A stretch of 6,174 bases of DNA from Gammaproteobacteria bacterium (GCA_030425615.1 JAUIAI010000185.1:1-6174), one strand, 5' to 3'. Positions 1-6,075 are shown, numbered from the stretch's first letter. Made by a program: numbers and translations. Notes: a model not told the origin generated them from the sequence alone.

Positions 1-509
1 CCAAGGTCATGCAGAAGTTCGGCGTCTCGACCCAGCAGATCGCCGGCGGCGACATCTACCCTGCGCTGGAGCTCGGCACCCTGGATGCCACGGAGTTCTC
101 GATGCCCGCCATCGACCGAGGCCTGGGCTTCTACCAGATCGCCAAGTACAACTACTTCCCCGGCTGGCACCAGCAGGCCACCACGAACGAAGTCCTGATC
201 AACATGGACAAGTGGAACGAGCTGCCGGACGAGTACAAGGCGATGTTCGAGACCGCATGTCACGCCAATCTGGCCTGGATGATCGCCGATGGCGAAGCGT
301 CCCAGTTCGCGGCCATGCAGGCCAACGAAAAGGACGGCGTCAAGAACATGACCTGGTCCGACGATGTCCTCGCCGAATTCCGGAAGGCCTGGGAAGAGGT
401 ACTGGCCGAGGAAATCAAGGCCAACCCGGACGTGGCCAAGCTGTGGGAGAGCTTCAGCACGTTCCACGAGGGCTACAAGGTCTGGGGCGAGCGCGGCTAT
501 CTGAAGTGA
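1..509 (+). CDS. TRAP transporter substrate-binding protein (DctP family, TakP/chloroaromatic-like), 3' part
   Basis: This is the C-terminal ~168 residues of a periplasmic TRAP binding protein; the 5' part lies outside the window and the open frame enters at base 3. TRAP binding proteins capture organic acids in the periplasm and deliver them to a DctQ/DctM membrane complex driven by a sodium or proton gradient. What I see: the family pattern GGDIYPALE-x-GT-x-DATE, then GLGFYQIAKYNYFPGWHQ, then a helical C-terminal lobe with WNELPDEYKAMFE and a Trp-rich tail. The GGDIYPALE / GFY / YYFPGW series is typical of the subfamily around TakP (2-oxo acids) and proteins labelled mannitol/chloroaromatic, so a carboxylate ligand is likely but not decided. 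The dctQM genes are not downstream, so they would be upstream or elsewhere. The deformylase gene follows after 10 bases, which suggests cotranscription. Family is near certain; substrate unknown. Confidence 0.9.
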   Translation, partial: KVMQKFGVSTQQIAGGDIYPALELGTLDATEFSMPAIDRGLGFYQIAKYNYFPGWHQQATTNEVLINMDKWNELPDEYKAMFETACHANLAWMIADGEASQFAAMQANEKDGVKNMTWSDDVLAEFRKAWEEVLAEEIKANPDVAKLWESFSTFHEGYKVWGERGYLK

Positions 510-519
510 TCAGACCCGC

Positions 520-1068
520 GTGAGCGTGCGCCCGATCCTGCGTCTCGGCCATCCGGTTCTGCGCGAGCGCGCACAACCGGTGGCCGAGGCCGCTTTCGGG
601 TCGGCCTGGCTCGGGCAGCTCGTCGAAGACCTGACCGACACCATGCGCGATGCCGACGGGCTCGGTATCGCCGCTCCGCAGATCGGTGAGTCCTGGCGGG
701 TGGCCGTGCTCGAAGTCCCGGCCGGCAACCCGCGCTATCCTGACGCCCCGGCCTATCCGTTCGGTGTCTACGTCAATCCGGAAATCGAGGTTCTCGACCC
801 GACCCTGCAATCGTATTGGGAAGGGTGCCTCTCCGTTCCCGGACTGAGGGGCCGGGTCGAGCGCCCCCGGCGCGTGCGCGTGCGCTATCGTGACGCGGAC
901 GGCAACCGTCACGAACTGGAGGCCGAAGGCTTTCCGGCAACGGTCTTCCAGCACGAGTTCGACCATCTGGACGGCATGCTCTACGTCGACCGCCTCGCCG
1001 ATACGCGGGCGTTCGCCTTTCTGGACGAATTCAGCCGGTTTCACGGCCCCGCGCGACAGGACGGCTGA
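520..1068 (+). CDS. def: Peptide deformylase
   Basis: This cytoplasmic metalloenzyme removes the formyl group from the initiator methionine of nascent proteins. All three family motifs are present in a 182-residue protein of normal length: GLGIAAPQ at 47-54 (motif 1, Gln54), EGCLS at 101-105 (metal ligand Cys103) and QHEFDH at 144-149 (HExxH, ligands His145 and His149, catalytic Glu146). The GTG start at 520 gives MSVRPILRLGHPVLRE, the usual N-terminus of the family; an in-frame TGA at 502-504 leaves only a few codons upstream, none of them a start. There is no clear Shine-Dalgarno and only 10 bases separate it from the TRAP gene, so translation may be coupled to that gene. The gene is not beside fmt, its common partner, so it may be a second copy; the sequence alone cannot settle that. 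It faces tetR convergently across 40 bases. Confidence 0.95.
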   Translation: MSVRPILRLGHPVLRERAQPVAEAAFGSAWLGQLVEDLTDTMRDADGLGIAAPQIGESWRVAVLEVPAGNPRYPDAPAYPFGVYVNPEIEVLDPTLQSYWEGCLSVPGLRGRVERPRRVRVRYRDADGNRHELEAEGFPATVFQHEFDHLDGMLYVDRLADTRAFAFLDEFSRFHGPARQDG

Positions 1069-1108
1069 GATCCGCGGGCCGCCGGCCTGACCATTACCCG
1101 CGCAAAGA

Positions 1109-1726
1109 CTATGTGAGGCGCTCGATGAGCGCCTCGACCAGCCGCGCATTCGAGTGCCGCAGCGGATCATCCAGCGAATCCGCGAGCGCGCACATCATCA
1201 CCACGCCCAGCACCGCCGAGTGAATCGCCAGCGCTTCGGCGCGAGAGCGCTTGCCGCCATTGCCCAGGCGTTCCGCGAGTGCCCCGTAGAGCGCGCCGGT
1301 GATCGGATGGACGCGTCCGACGAGGGGGTCCTTCGGCCGCGCCTCCCGTCTGGCGCCGCTGGCTTCACGCCTGGCGCCGCTGATCTGGGGTGCCAGATAC
1401 ATCAGACGGAAGCGATCGAGATCTTCGAGATGAAAGTCGGCCACTGCGGTGACGAATGCACGGATCGCGCGCTTCCTGCCCGGGGCGGCCGCGATCGCGG
1501 AGATCGCGGCCGCAGCCTCCGCCTCCAGCCAGGGCAGGAACAGCGCGGCCAGCAGATCCTGCTTCGTGGGAAACCAGTAGAGCACCGCCTGCTTGGAACG
1601 GCCGAGCCGGCGGGCAACCGCATCGAACGAAAGCGCCCCGAGCCCTTCCGAAGCCAGGATCTCCCGCGCGATCGCGAGAATTCTGGCGCTTGGATGCGCC
1701 GCGTCCGAGTTTTGCTGCATTGACAT
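1109..1726 (-). CDS. TetR/AcrR-family transcriptional regulator
   Basis: A 205-residue DNA-binding protein (203 if the ATG at 1720 is used). Residues ~14-60 form the TetR N-terminal domain: ARILAIAREILASEG, then LSFDAVARRLGRSKQAVLYWF, the classic helix-turn-helix ending in the Tyr-Trp-Phe patch, followed by PTKQDLLAAL. The rest (~65-205) is an alpha-helical ligand-binding and dimerisation region with no recognisable ligand signature. The frame stays open to 1939, but that longer form would translate back through the operator and into the MAPEG gene, so I reject it; the family-typical N-terminus begins at the ATGs at 1726 or 1720. An inverted-repeat pair lies directly against these starts, and the neighbour is divergent, so autoregulation plus control of the MAPEG gene is the natural inference. 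Oddity: a seven-residue unit, SGARREA, is repeated back to back at 116-129, probably a loop insertion. The stop is TAG. Confidence 0.92.
   Translation of the reverse strand: MSMQQNSDAAHPSARILAIAREILASEGLGALSFDAVARRLGRSKQAVLYWFPTKQDLLAALFLPWLEAEAAAAISAIAAAPGRKRAIRAFVTAVADFHLEDLDRFRLMYLAPQISGARREASGARREARPKDPLVGRVHPITGALYGALAERLGNGGKRSRAEALAIHSAVLGVVMMCALADSLDDPLRHSNARLVEALIERLT
1342..1383. repeat. Two-copy 21-bp tandem repeat inside tetR
   Basis: Units 1342-1362 and 1363-1383 lie directly adjacent and match at 17 of 21 positions, sharing the core CTGGCGCCGCTG. On the minus strand they encode SGARREA twice in a row. The length is a multiple of three, so the frame is kept. The copies have diverged by four bases, mostly at silent positions, which suggests an old duplication under some protein-level constraint. 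Confidence 0.85.
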
Positions 1727-1749
1727 TCTTACCGATGGTAGGTTATCAA
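1720..1749 (+). promoter_or_regulatory. Predicted sigma70-type promoter for the MAPEG gene
   Basis: A perfect -35 box TTGACA lies at 1720-1725, followed by an 18-bp spacer and a -10-like TATCAA at 1744-1749 (four of six matches to TATAAT). It points at the MAPEG gene and would start transcription near 1756, leaving a leader of about 105 bases. The -35 box overlaps the tetR start codons. One repressor box fills the spacer and the other sits just after the -10, which is the arrangement expected for repression by blocking RNA polymerase. Inferred from sequence only. Confidence 0.6.
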
Positions 1750-1766
1750 TCTTACCATCGGTAAGA
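1727..1766. promoter_or_regulatory. Double palindromic operator, probably bound by the adjacent TetR protein
   Basis: Bases 1727-1740 (TCTTACCGATGGTA) and 1753-1766 (TACCATCGGTAAGA) are a perfect 14-bp inverted repeat with a 12-bp spacer. Each arm is also the heart of its own small palindrome. The right box, 1750-1766, is perfect: TCTTACC, three bases, GGTAAGA. The left box, 1727-1743, reads TCTTACC, three bases, GGTAGGT, so it is degenerate on one side. The box centres are 23 bp apart, near two helical turns, which would suit two TetR dimers. The boxes lie in the gap between the divergent genes and reach to the ATG at 1726 of tetR, so repression of both genes is likely. Confidence 0.8.
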
Positions 1767-1852
1767 CACGAGTCTCCCTGACCGCGTGATCTGGGAGAGA
1801 AGCGCGCGAACGATTCCAAACACCCTGACCCACCCGTGCGGCGGGCTTTGGC

Positions 1853-1857
1853 GGAGG
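1853..1857 (+). promoter_or_regulatory. Ribosome binding site fixing the MAPEG start
   Basis: GGAGG sits five bases before the ATG at 1863. It rules out the in-frame GTG at 1836, which would place this site inside the coding sequence and add nine residues before the family N-terminus. Confidence 0.85.
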
Positions 1858-1862
1858 CAACG

Positions 1863-2327
1863 ATGAACCTGTTCACCCTGGACAATCCTGTTTTCGCCAC
1901 CTTCGCCGTCGTCTCCGCCCTCCTCGTGCTCAAGGTCATGGGACAGGGCTGGATGACCGTTCACCGGATGATGAAAATCAGTGCGGGGTTCGCGGCTCCG
2001 GAAGATCTGCGTCCGGGCCCACTGAACCGGCAGCCGAACGCGGATCAACTCGCGCCGAACGACTACGTCGAACGCTCGCGCCGCATGCACCGAAACGACC
2101 TCGAAAACATCCCGGCGTTCTGGGCGAGCGGTGCGCTGCTCGTGGCCGTGGACCCGCTTCCCTGGCCGGCGCAGGCACTCATGATCGTCTTTCTGGCCGC
2201 GCGCCTGGGGCACTTCATGGCGTACGCGACCGCGCAGTCGCACGAGATCCGCGCGACCTGCTACACGATCGGCTCCGTGAGCGTCATCGCCATGGCCGTC
2301 TGGGTCATCCTGGCCGTCATGACCTGA
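1863..2327 (+). CDS. MAPEG-family membrane protein, microsomal glutathione S-transferase 1 / mPGES-1-like
   Basis: A 154-residue inner-membrane protein with four hydrophobic segments (about 9-29, 84-98, 103-121 and 132-152), the size and topology of the MAPEG family, which conjugates glutathione to lipophilic electrophiles or reduces lipid hydroperoxides. The signature VERSRRMHRNDLENIPAF (69-86) closely matches the ERxxRAHxNDxExI block of human MGST1 and mPGES-1. From recalled sequences I aligned it with mPGES-1 without gaps from this block to the fourth helix. Glutathione-site residues Arg70, His72, Arg73, Asn74, Glu77, Arg110, His113, Tyr117, Arg126 and Tyr130 correspond to Arg74, His76, Arg77, Asn78, Glu81, Arg114, His117, Tyr121, Arg130 and Tyr134 here. 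Ser127 of mPGES-1 is Ala131, as in MGST1, which favours glutathione transferase/peroxidase activity over prostaglandin synthesis. It is divergent from tetR and behind a double operator, so induction by a toxic lipophile is a reasonable inference. Confidence 0.9.
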   Translation: MNLFTLDNPVFATFAVVSALLVLKVMGQGWMTVHRMMKISAGFAAPEDLRPGPLNRQPNADQLAPNDYVERSRRMHRNDLENIPAFWASGALLVAVDPLPWPAQALMIVFLAARLGHFMAYATAQSHEIRATCYTIGSVSVIAMAVWVILAVMT

Positions 2328-2550
2328 GCACGTGCCGAAAGACTCGGGCGTCCGGGATCCGTTCGCAGGACGGCGCGGGCATTCGTTCGGCTCGGGGAAA
2401 GCCTCCGCAGGCGCCCGGCCGGCTTGCCGTGCAAGGGTCCGAGGAGTACTCTCGCCAACCGTTTCGCCCGGGCCTGCCACGCGTCCTCACCGAACCCCCT
2501 GCCCCGCGGCGTGTCCCACCGTCCGCCCAAATTCCTGGAGACCAGACCCT
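2328..2550. other. Intergenic region between the MAPEG and dehydrogenase genes
   Basis: This holds 223 bases with no convincing gene. A frame open from 2332 joins the dehydrogenase, but its first 73 codons give low-complexity Pro/Arg/Ala-rich sequence unlike the family. I see no stem followed by a T-run, so no intrinsic terminator. A weak promoter candidate on the plus strand is TTGCCG at 2424-2429 with TACTCT at 2447-2452, 17 bp apart; the 8-bp palindrome GAGTACTC at 2444-2451 overlaps that -10. The region most likely carries the dehydrogenase promoter and leader. Confidence 0.45.
2537..2540 (+). promoter_or_regulatory. Ribosome binding site for the dehydrogenase
   Basis: GGAG lies ten bases before the GTG at 2551. 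Spacing is a little long but usable, and it supports this start over the ATG at 2332. Confidence 0.55.
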
Positions 2551-3516
2551 GTGAAGATCGCCTACCTGATGCGTGCCCGCCCCGACCTGGACAACATGTC
2601 CGCGGACGGCATCGAATCCATTCAGATGCAGGTGGGTGACGACGGTCTCTATTCGGAACAGGACCTTGCGCGTCTGACCGACGTGGACGCGTTCGTCATC
2701 GGAATGGAACCCGTCAACGAACAGATCCTGGCGGCCGCCCCCAGTCTCAAGATCGTGCAACGCCTCGGTGTGGGCTACGAGACACTGGATCTCGAGGCCT
2801 GCGCCCGGCGCAACATTCCGGCCTGCAACGTCGAGGGTGTGAACAAGGAAGCCGTGGCCGAACACAACATGATGTTCATCCTCGCGCTCGCCAAGCACCT
2901 CGTACACGCGAATGCGCTGACGCAGGCCTCCGACTGGGTCTCGGCCCGGCGCCTGACCGGCCAGGCCTTCGAGATCTTCGACAAGACGCTGGGGATCATC
3001 GGGTTCGGCAACACCGGCAGCGAACTGGCGCGCCGGGCAGCGGCTTTCGGCATGAAACTGATGGTCAACGACATCCGCGACGCGAACCGGCCGCTGGCCG
3101 ACGAGTTCGGTGCACGCTGGACCGACAAGGACGCCATCTATGGCGAGGCCGACATCATCGCGATCTGCACGGATCTGAACGACGAGACGCGGCGCATGGT
3201 CGACGCGGACGCGTTCGCGCGTATGCAGCCCCATGCCCTGTTCCTGTGTTGTGCCCGCGGCGGCATCGTCGACGAACATGCGCTGGCGCATGCTCTGAAG
3301 TCCGGCCGCATCGCGGGTGCCGCGATCGACGTCTTCGAGAAGGAACCGATCCGTCCGGACAATCCGCTGCTCGGTCTCGAGAACTGCCTGCTGACCTCGC
3401 ACGTGGCCGGCGTGGCGAGAGACACCATGGCCCGATGCTGGGAATGGGCGCACGAGAACGTGCGTGCCGTGGTGGAGCGCGGCGAGCGTCCGCGCTGGAT
3501 CCGTAACGGACTCTGA
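2551..3516 (+). CDS. NAD-dependent D-isomer-specific 2-hydroxyacid dehydrogenase
   Basis: A 321-residue cytoplasmic oxidoreductase that interconverts a D-2-hydroxyacid and a 2-oxoacid using NAD(H). The GTG start gives MKIAYLMRARPDLDN and the normal family length. The cofactor domain is inserted in the catalytic domain as usual: GFGNTG at 151-156 is the Rossmann glycine loop, and Asp174 at the end of the second strand favours NAD over NADP. The catalytic triad is Arg236 (in CARGGIVDE), Glu265 (in DVFEKEP) and His284 (in TSHVAG); the Arg-Glu spacing of 29 equals that in E. coli SerA and glycerate dehydrogenase. The protein ends with the catalytic domain and has no ACT domain. It resembles both phosphoglycerate dehydrogenases and hydroxypyruvate/glyoxylate reductases, so the substrate is open. 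Small departures: Cys-Cys before the ARG motif, where Asn or Ser is common, and Ser before the catalytic His, where Pro is usual. It converges on the large minus-strand gene with 18 bases between stops. Confidence 0.9.
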   Translation: MKIAYLMRARPDLDNMSADGIESIQMQVGDDGLYSEQDLARLTDVDAFVIGMEPVNEQILAAAPSLKIVQRLGVGYETLDLEACARRNIPACNVEGVNKEAVAEHNMMFILALAKHLVHANALTQASDWVSARRLTGQAFEIFDKTLGIIGFGNTGSELARRAAAFGMKLMVNDIRDANRPLADEFGARWTDKDAIYGEADIIAICTDLNDETRRMVDADAFARMQPHALFLCCARGGIVDEHALAHALKSGRIAGAAIDVFEKEPIRPDNPLLGLENCLLTSHVAGVARDTMARCWEWAHENVRAVVERGERPRWIRNGL

Positions 3517-3534
3517 CGAGCGCCCCCGCCCCGT

Positions 3535-6069
3535 TCAGGCCTCGCTGGGCGTGAACTCGGCAACCGCTCCGACCCCGGCGGCCAGCAACGCCAGGGCGTC
3601 GCCCTCGCTCATCGGACGCGCGTACATGAATCCCTGCATCTGGTCGCATTGCCACTGGCTGAGCAGTGCCGATTGCTCAGACTCCTCCACGCCTTCGGCG
3701 ATCACGGTGCAGCCGAGCTTGTGACCGAGCATGACGATCGACTGCGTGATCTCCTGGGCCCGGACGTCGCTGGTCAGGCCGCGAACGAACGACCGATCGA
3801 TCTTCAGTTTGGTGATCGGGAACTGGTTCAGATACTGGAGAGAGGCCTGACCACTGCCGAAGTCGTCGATCGCGACTGAAACACCCAGCTCGCGCAACTC
3901 GATCAGGATCCGCCGCACGCCGGCGAAGTCTTCGATCAACAGATCTTCGGTGATTTCCAGCTCCAGTCGCGACGGATGCAGTCCGGTGCGCGCGAGCGCC
4001 TGGCGGACGTCCTCGACGATCTGTCCCTGACGAAACTGCGAGGGCGAGACATTCACCGCGATGGAAGGCGCAGAGGCGCCGGGCGGGGCAGGCCAGGTCG
4101 CCGCGAACTCGCAGGCGGCGTTCAGGGCGAAGGCACCGATCTCGCCCATGAGATGGAGCCGCTCGGCCATCGGGATGAACAGAGCGGGCGAGAGCCGGCC
4201 CAACTCGGCATGCTGCCATCGCAGCAAGGCTTCGAAGCCGGCGAGTCGCGTGCCGTCCGCGGCGTACTGGGGTTGGTACTCGAGCAGGAATTCGCCGCGC
4301 GACAGCGCATCGCGCAGATCCCGCTCGAGGCGGACCTGTTCCCGGGCAGCCTCGTCCATCTGCGCCTCGAAGATCACGGCCCTCCCCTTGCCTTCGGCCT
4401 TGGCCGCGTACAACGCGAGGTCGGCCTGGTGCGCGAGGAGATCGGGGTTGTCGGCGTGCAGCGGCCAGATGGCGATTCCGACACTCGCGCCGAGTTCGAG
4501 CGTGTGTCCGTGGACCTGATAAGGCGCCGACAGGGTTGCGATCAAGCGGGTGCACCACGCGAGCCCGTCGGCGATGACCCGCTCACAGTCGAAGCCGGCC
4601 AGCGTCAGAACGAACTCGTCCCCGCCGGTGCGATAGACGCGGTCGGCGCTGCGGATCGAGTCGCTGAGTCGCTGGGCGACGGCACGCAGCAGCTCGTCGC
4701 CGACCGGGTGACCATAGCCGTCGTTGACCGCCTTGAATCCGTCGAGATCGATGGCCGCCACGATCAAGGCATCGCCCTCTCTGAGACTGGCGAGCATTCC
4801 CTTCGTATCCTCGGCCAGGGCTCGCCGGTTCGACAACCCCGTGAGTTCGTCGTGACGTGCGAGATAGGCAGCACGCCGCTCGGCGCTGCGCCGCTCGGTC
4901 ACATCGTTGAACGTACCCCGGTAACCGAGGAAGTTGCCTTCCGGGTCCTCGAACGGCACACCTCTGATCTCGATCAGACGCGATTGCACTCCGGACAGCT
5001 CGAGCCTCGCCTCGAGCAGCGGAAGAGGCCTGCGTTCGCGAACGGCCTCGCGCATGAGCAGTCGGCCCTGGCCGCGCAGGCGCACCACCTCGTCCAGGCG
5101 ACGGCCGGCAAGAGAAGACTGCTCGAAACCGGGCGCGGGCGGTTCGCCGTGCGTACTCACGAACGTGAACCGGAAGCGGCGATCCGTCTCCCATAGCCAA
5201 TCGGAGGCGGTCTCGGCGAAGTGCTGAAACCGCACGGCCGATTCCCTGATGACGCGGCGGGCCTCGTCATGACGATCGAGCAGGCGGTTCATGGCGTGAG
5301 CGAGTTCCGCAGACTCGTCGCCCGCCTCGATCGTGATCGGCGCAGCCAGGGCATCGTTCGACGCGATGCGCTCCTGCAGAGCCTGCTGCAGGCGCTCGGC
5401 ACCGAGCGCCTCACCGTGCTCCGTATGATTCAGGCCCAGCCGTTCCTGCGCGTCCGTGACGCGAAGCGGCGTCATGCGGCCGATGATCCACAGGACGCCC
5501 CGGGCCGCTCCGAAGGTGAAGCCGAAGACCACCGCCACCCCCAGGACCTGCACGCCCAGCTGAGCCATGCGCGACCCCGCCGGCAGGGCTTCGACGGGCG
5601 CGACGAAGGCCACCGCGAGCGTGCCGAGGATGCCCGGCAGTCCGTGGGTGGCCACCACATCGAGCGGGTCGTCCAGGCGCCAGCGCTCGAGCAGCCACTG
5701 CCCGCCCCAGGTGGCCAGGAGACCGCCGAGCAAGCCCACGACGACCGCCGCCTGAGGGGACATGAGGTCTACGGCAGCCGTGCTGGCGACCAATCCACCG
5801 AGCAGGCCGGAGGTGATGCGCGACGGGTTGAACACACCCTTGTCCAGCCAGACACCGATGAGCATGCCGGCAAAGGCGCCGAACGAGGCCGTGGCACCCG
5901 TGTTGATCAGGGCTCTGCCGAAGGCGGGATCCCCGGGCGCGATCGCCCCGGCGTTGAATCCGAACCAGCCCAGGAACAACACCAGGGCCCCGAGCAGCGC
6001 GATCACGGCATTGTGACCGGACAGGGGAAGGACCCTGCCCGAATCGTCGAACCGGCCGATACGCGGCCC
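3535..6069 (-). CDS. Amt-type ammonium transporter fused to HAMP-like linker, PAS, GGDEF and EAL domains; 5' end missing
   Basis: Residues are numbered from the GTG at 6006. Amt part, ~1-200: GWFGFNAGA (13-21), LDDPLDVVATHG (111-122, with the pore His121 that equals AmtB His318) and the Amt C-terminal tail LRVTDAQERLGLNHTEHGE (181-199), with about six membrane segments. Linker 201-255 resembles the second HAMP helix. PAS ~256-372 ends in FNDVTERRSAERRA. GGDEF ~380-545 has an intact GGDEF (461-465) and an I-site RSAD (452-455). EAL ~560-808 has FEALLRW (591-597), Asn652, Glu684 and Glu687 in ELEITE, DDFGSG (714-719), Lys735, Glu771 and Gln791. Both catalytic domains look active, so the protein could make and break c-di-GMP at the inner membrane in response to ammonium. 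Homology runs upstream to GPRIGRF at 6069, then stops: the frame meets TAA at 6112-6114 and TM1-TM5 are absent. No credible start exists, so this is a partial or decapitated gene. Confidence 0.88.
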   Translation of the reverse strand, partial: GPRIGRFDDSGRVLPLSGHNAVIALLGALVLFLGWFGFNAGAIAPGDPAFGRALINTGATASFGAFAGMLIGVWLDKGVFNPSRITSGLLGGLVASTAAVDLMSPQAAVVVGLLGGLLATWGGQWLLERWRLDDPLDVVATHGLPGILGTLAVAFVAPVEALPAGSRMAQLGVQVLGVAVVFGFTFGAARGVLWIIGRMTPLRVTDAQERLGLNHTEHGEALGAERLQQALQERIASNDALAAPITIEAGDESAELAHAMNRLLDRHDEARRVIRESAVRFQHFAETASDWLWETDRRFRFTFVSTHGEPPAPGFEQSSLAGRRLDEVVRLRGQGRLLMREAVRERRPLPLLEARLELSGVQSRLIEIRGVPFEDPEGNFLGYRGTFNDVTERRSAERRAAYLARHDELTGLSNRRALAEDTKGMLASLREGDALIVAAIDLDGFKAVNDGYGHPVGDELLRAVAQRLSDSIRSADRVYRTGGDEFVLTLAGFDCERVIADGLAWCTRLIATLSAPYQVHGHTLELGASVGIAIWPLHADNPDLLAHQADLALYAAKAEGKGRAVIFEAQMDEAAREQVRLERDLRDALSRGEFLLEYQPQYAADGTRLAGFEALLRWQHAELGRLSPALFIPMAERLHLMGEIGAFALNAACEFAATWPAPPGASAPSIAVNVSPSQFRQGQIVEDVRQALARTGLHPSRLELEITEDLLIEDFAGVRRILIELRELGVSVAIDDFGSGQASLQYLNQFPITKLKIDRSFVRGLTSDVRAQEITQSIVMLGHKLGCTVIAEGVEESEQSALLSQWQCDQMQGFMYARPMSEGDALALLAAGVGAVAEFTPSEA

Positions 6070-6075
6070 TATAGG
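6062..6075. other. Junction between Amt-fusion DNA and oxidoreductase DNA
   Basis: Minus-strand Amt similarity is last seen at codons 6072-6067, while plus-strand oxidoreductase similarity starts at about 6065-6068, so the two coding signals abut or overlap by a few bases around CGCGGCCCTATAGG. Neither gene is complete across this point. I see no inverted-repeat end, target duplication or tRNA sequence here that would identify an insertion. Confidence 0.7.

Noticed and set aside
1069..1108. Possible terminator between def and tetR
   Set aside because: There is a GC-rich stretch with GGCCGCCGGCC symmetry, but the loop is too small or the stem too short, and no T-run follows in either direction.
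1836..1862. GTG start nine codons upstream for the MAPEG gene
   Set aside because: It would place the strong GGAGG (1853-1857) inside the gene; the ATG at 1863 has ideal spacing from it.
1727..1939. Longer TetR start that would add 71 residues
   Set aside because: The extension runs through the operator and promoter and back into the MAPEG coding region, and is not TetR-like; the family N-terminus begins at the ATGs at 1726/1720.
2332..2550. N-terminal extension of the dehydrogenase from the ATG at 2332
   Set aside because: The 73 residues are Pro/Arg/Ala-rich noise typical of GC-rich noncoding DNA, and the family N-terminus starts at the GTG at 2551.
2317..3453. 378-codon minus-strand open frame
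   Set aside because: It is antisense to the dehydrogenase, whose motifs are unambiguous; the reverse translation has no recognisable fold.
3517..3534. Possible bidirectional terminator between the dehydrogenase and the fusion gene
   Set aside because: The 18 bases are C-rich with no inverted repeat.
3976..5196. 406-codon plus-strand open frame
   Set aside because: It lies antisense to the GGDEF and EAL domains; the protein is rich in Arg, Gly and Glu with no domain, a usual by-product of high G+C on the complementary strand.
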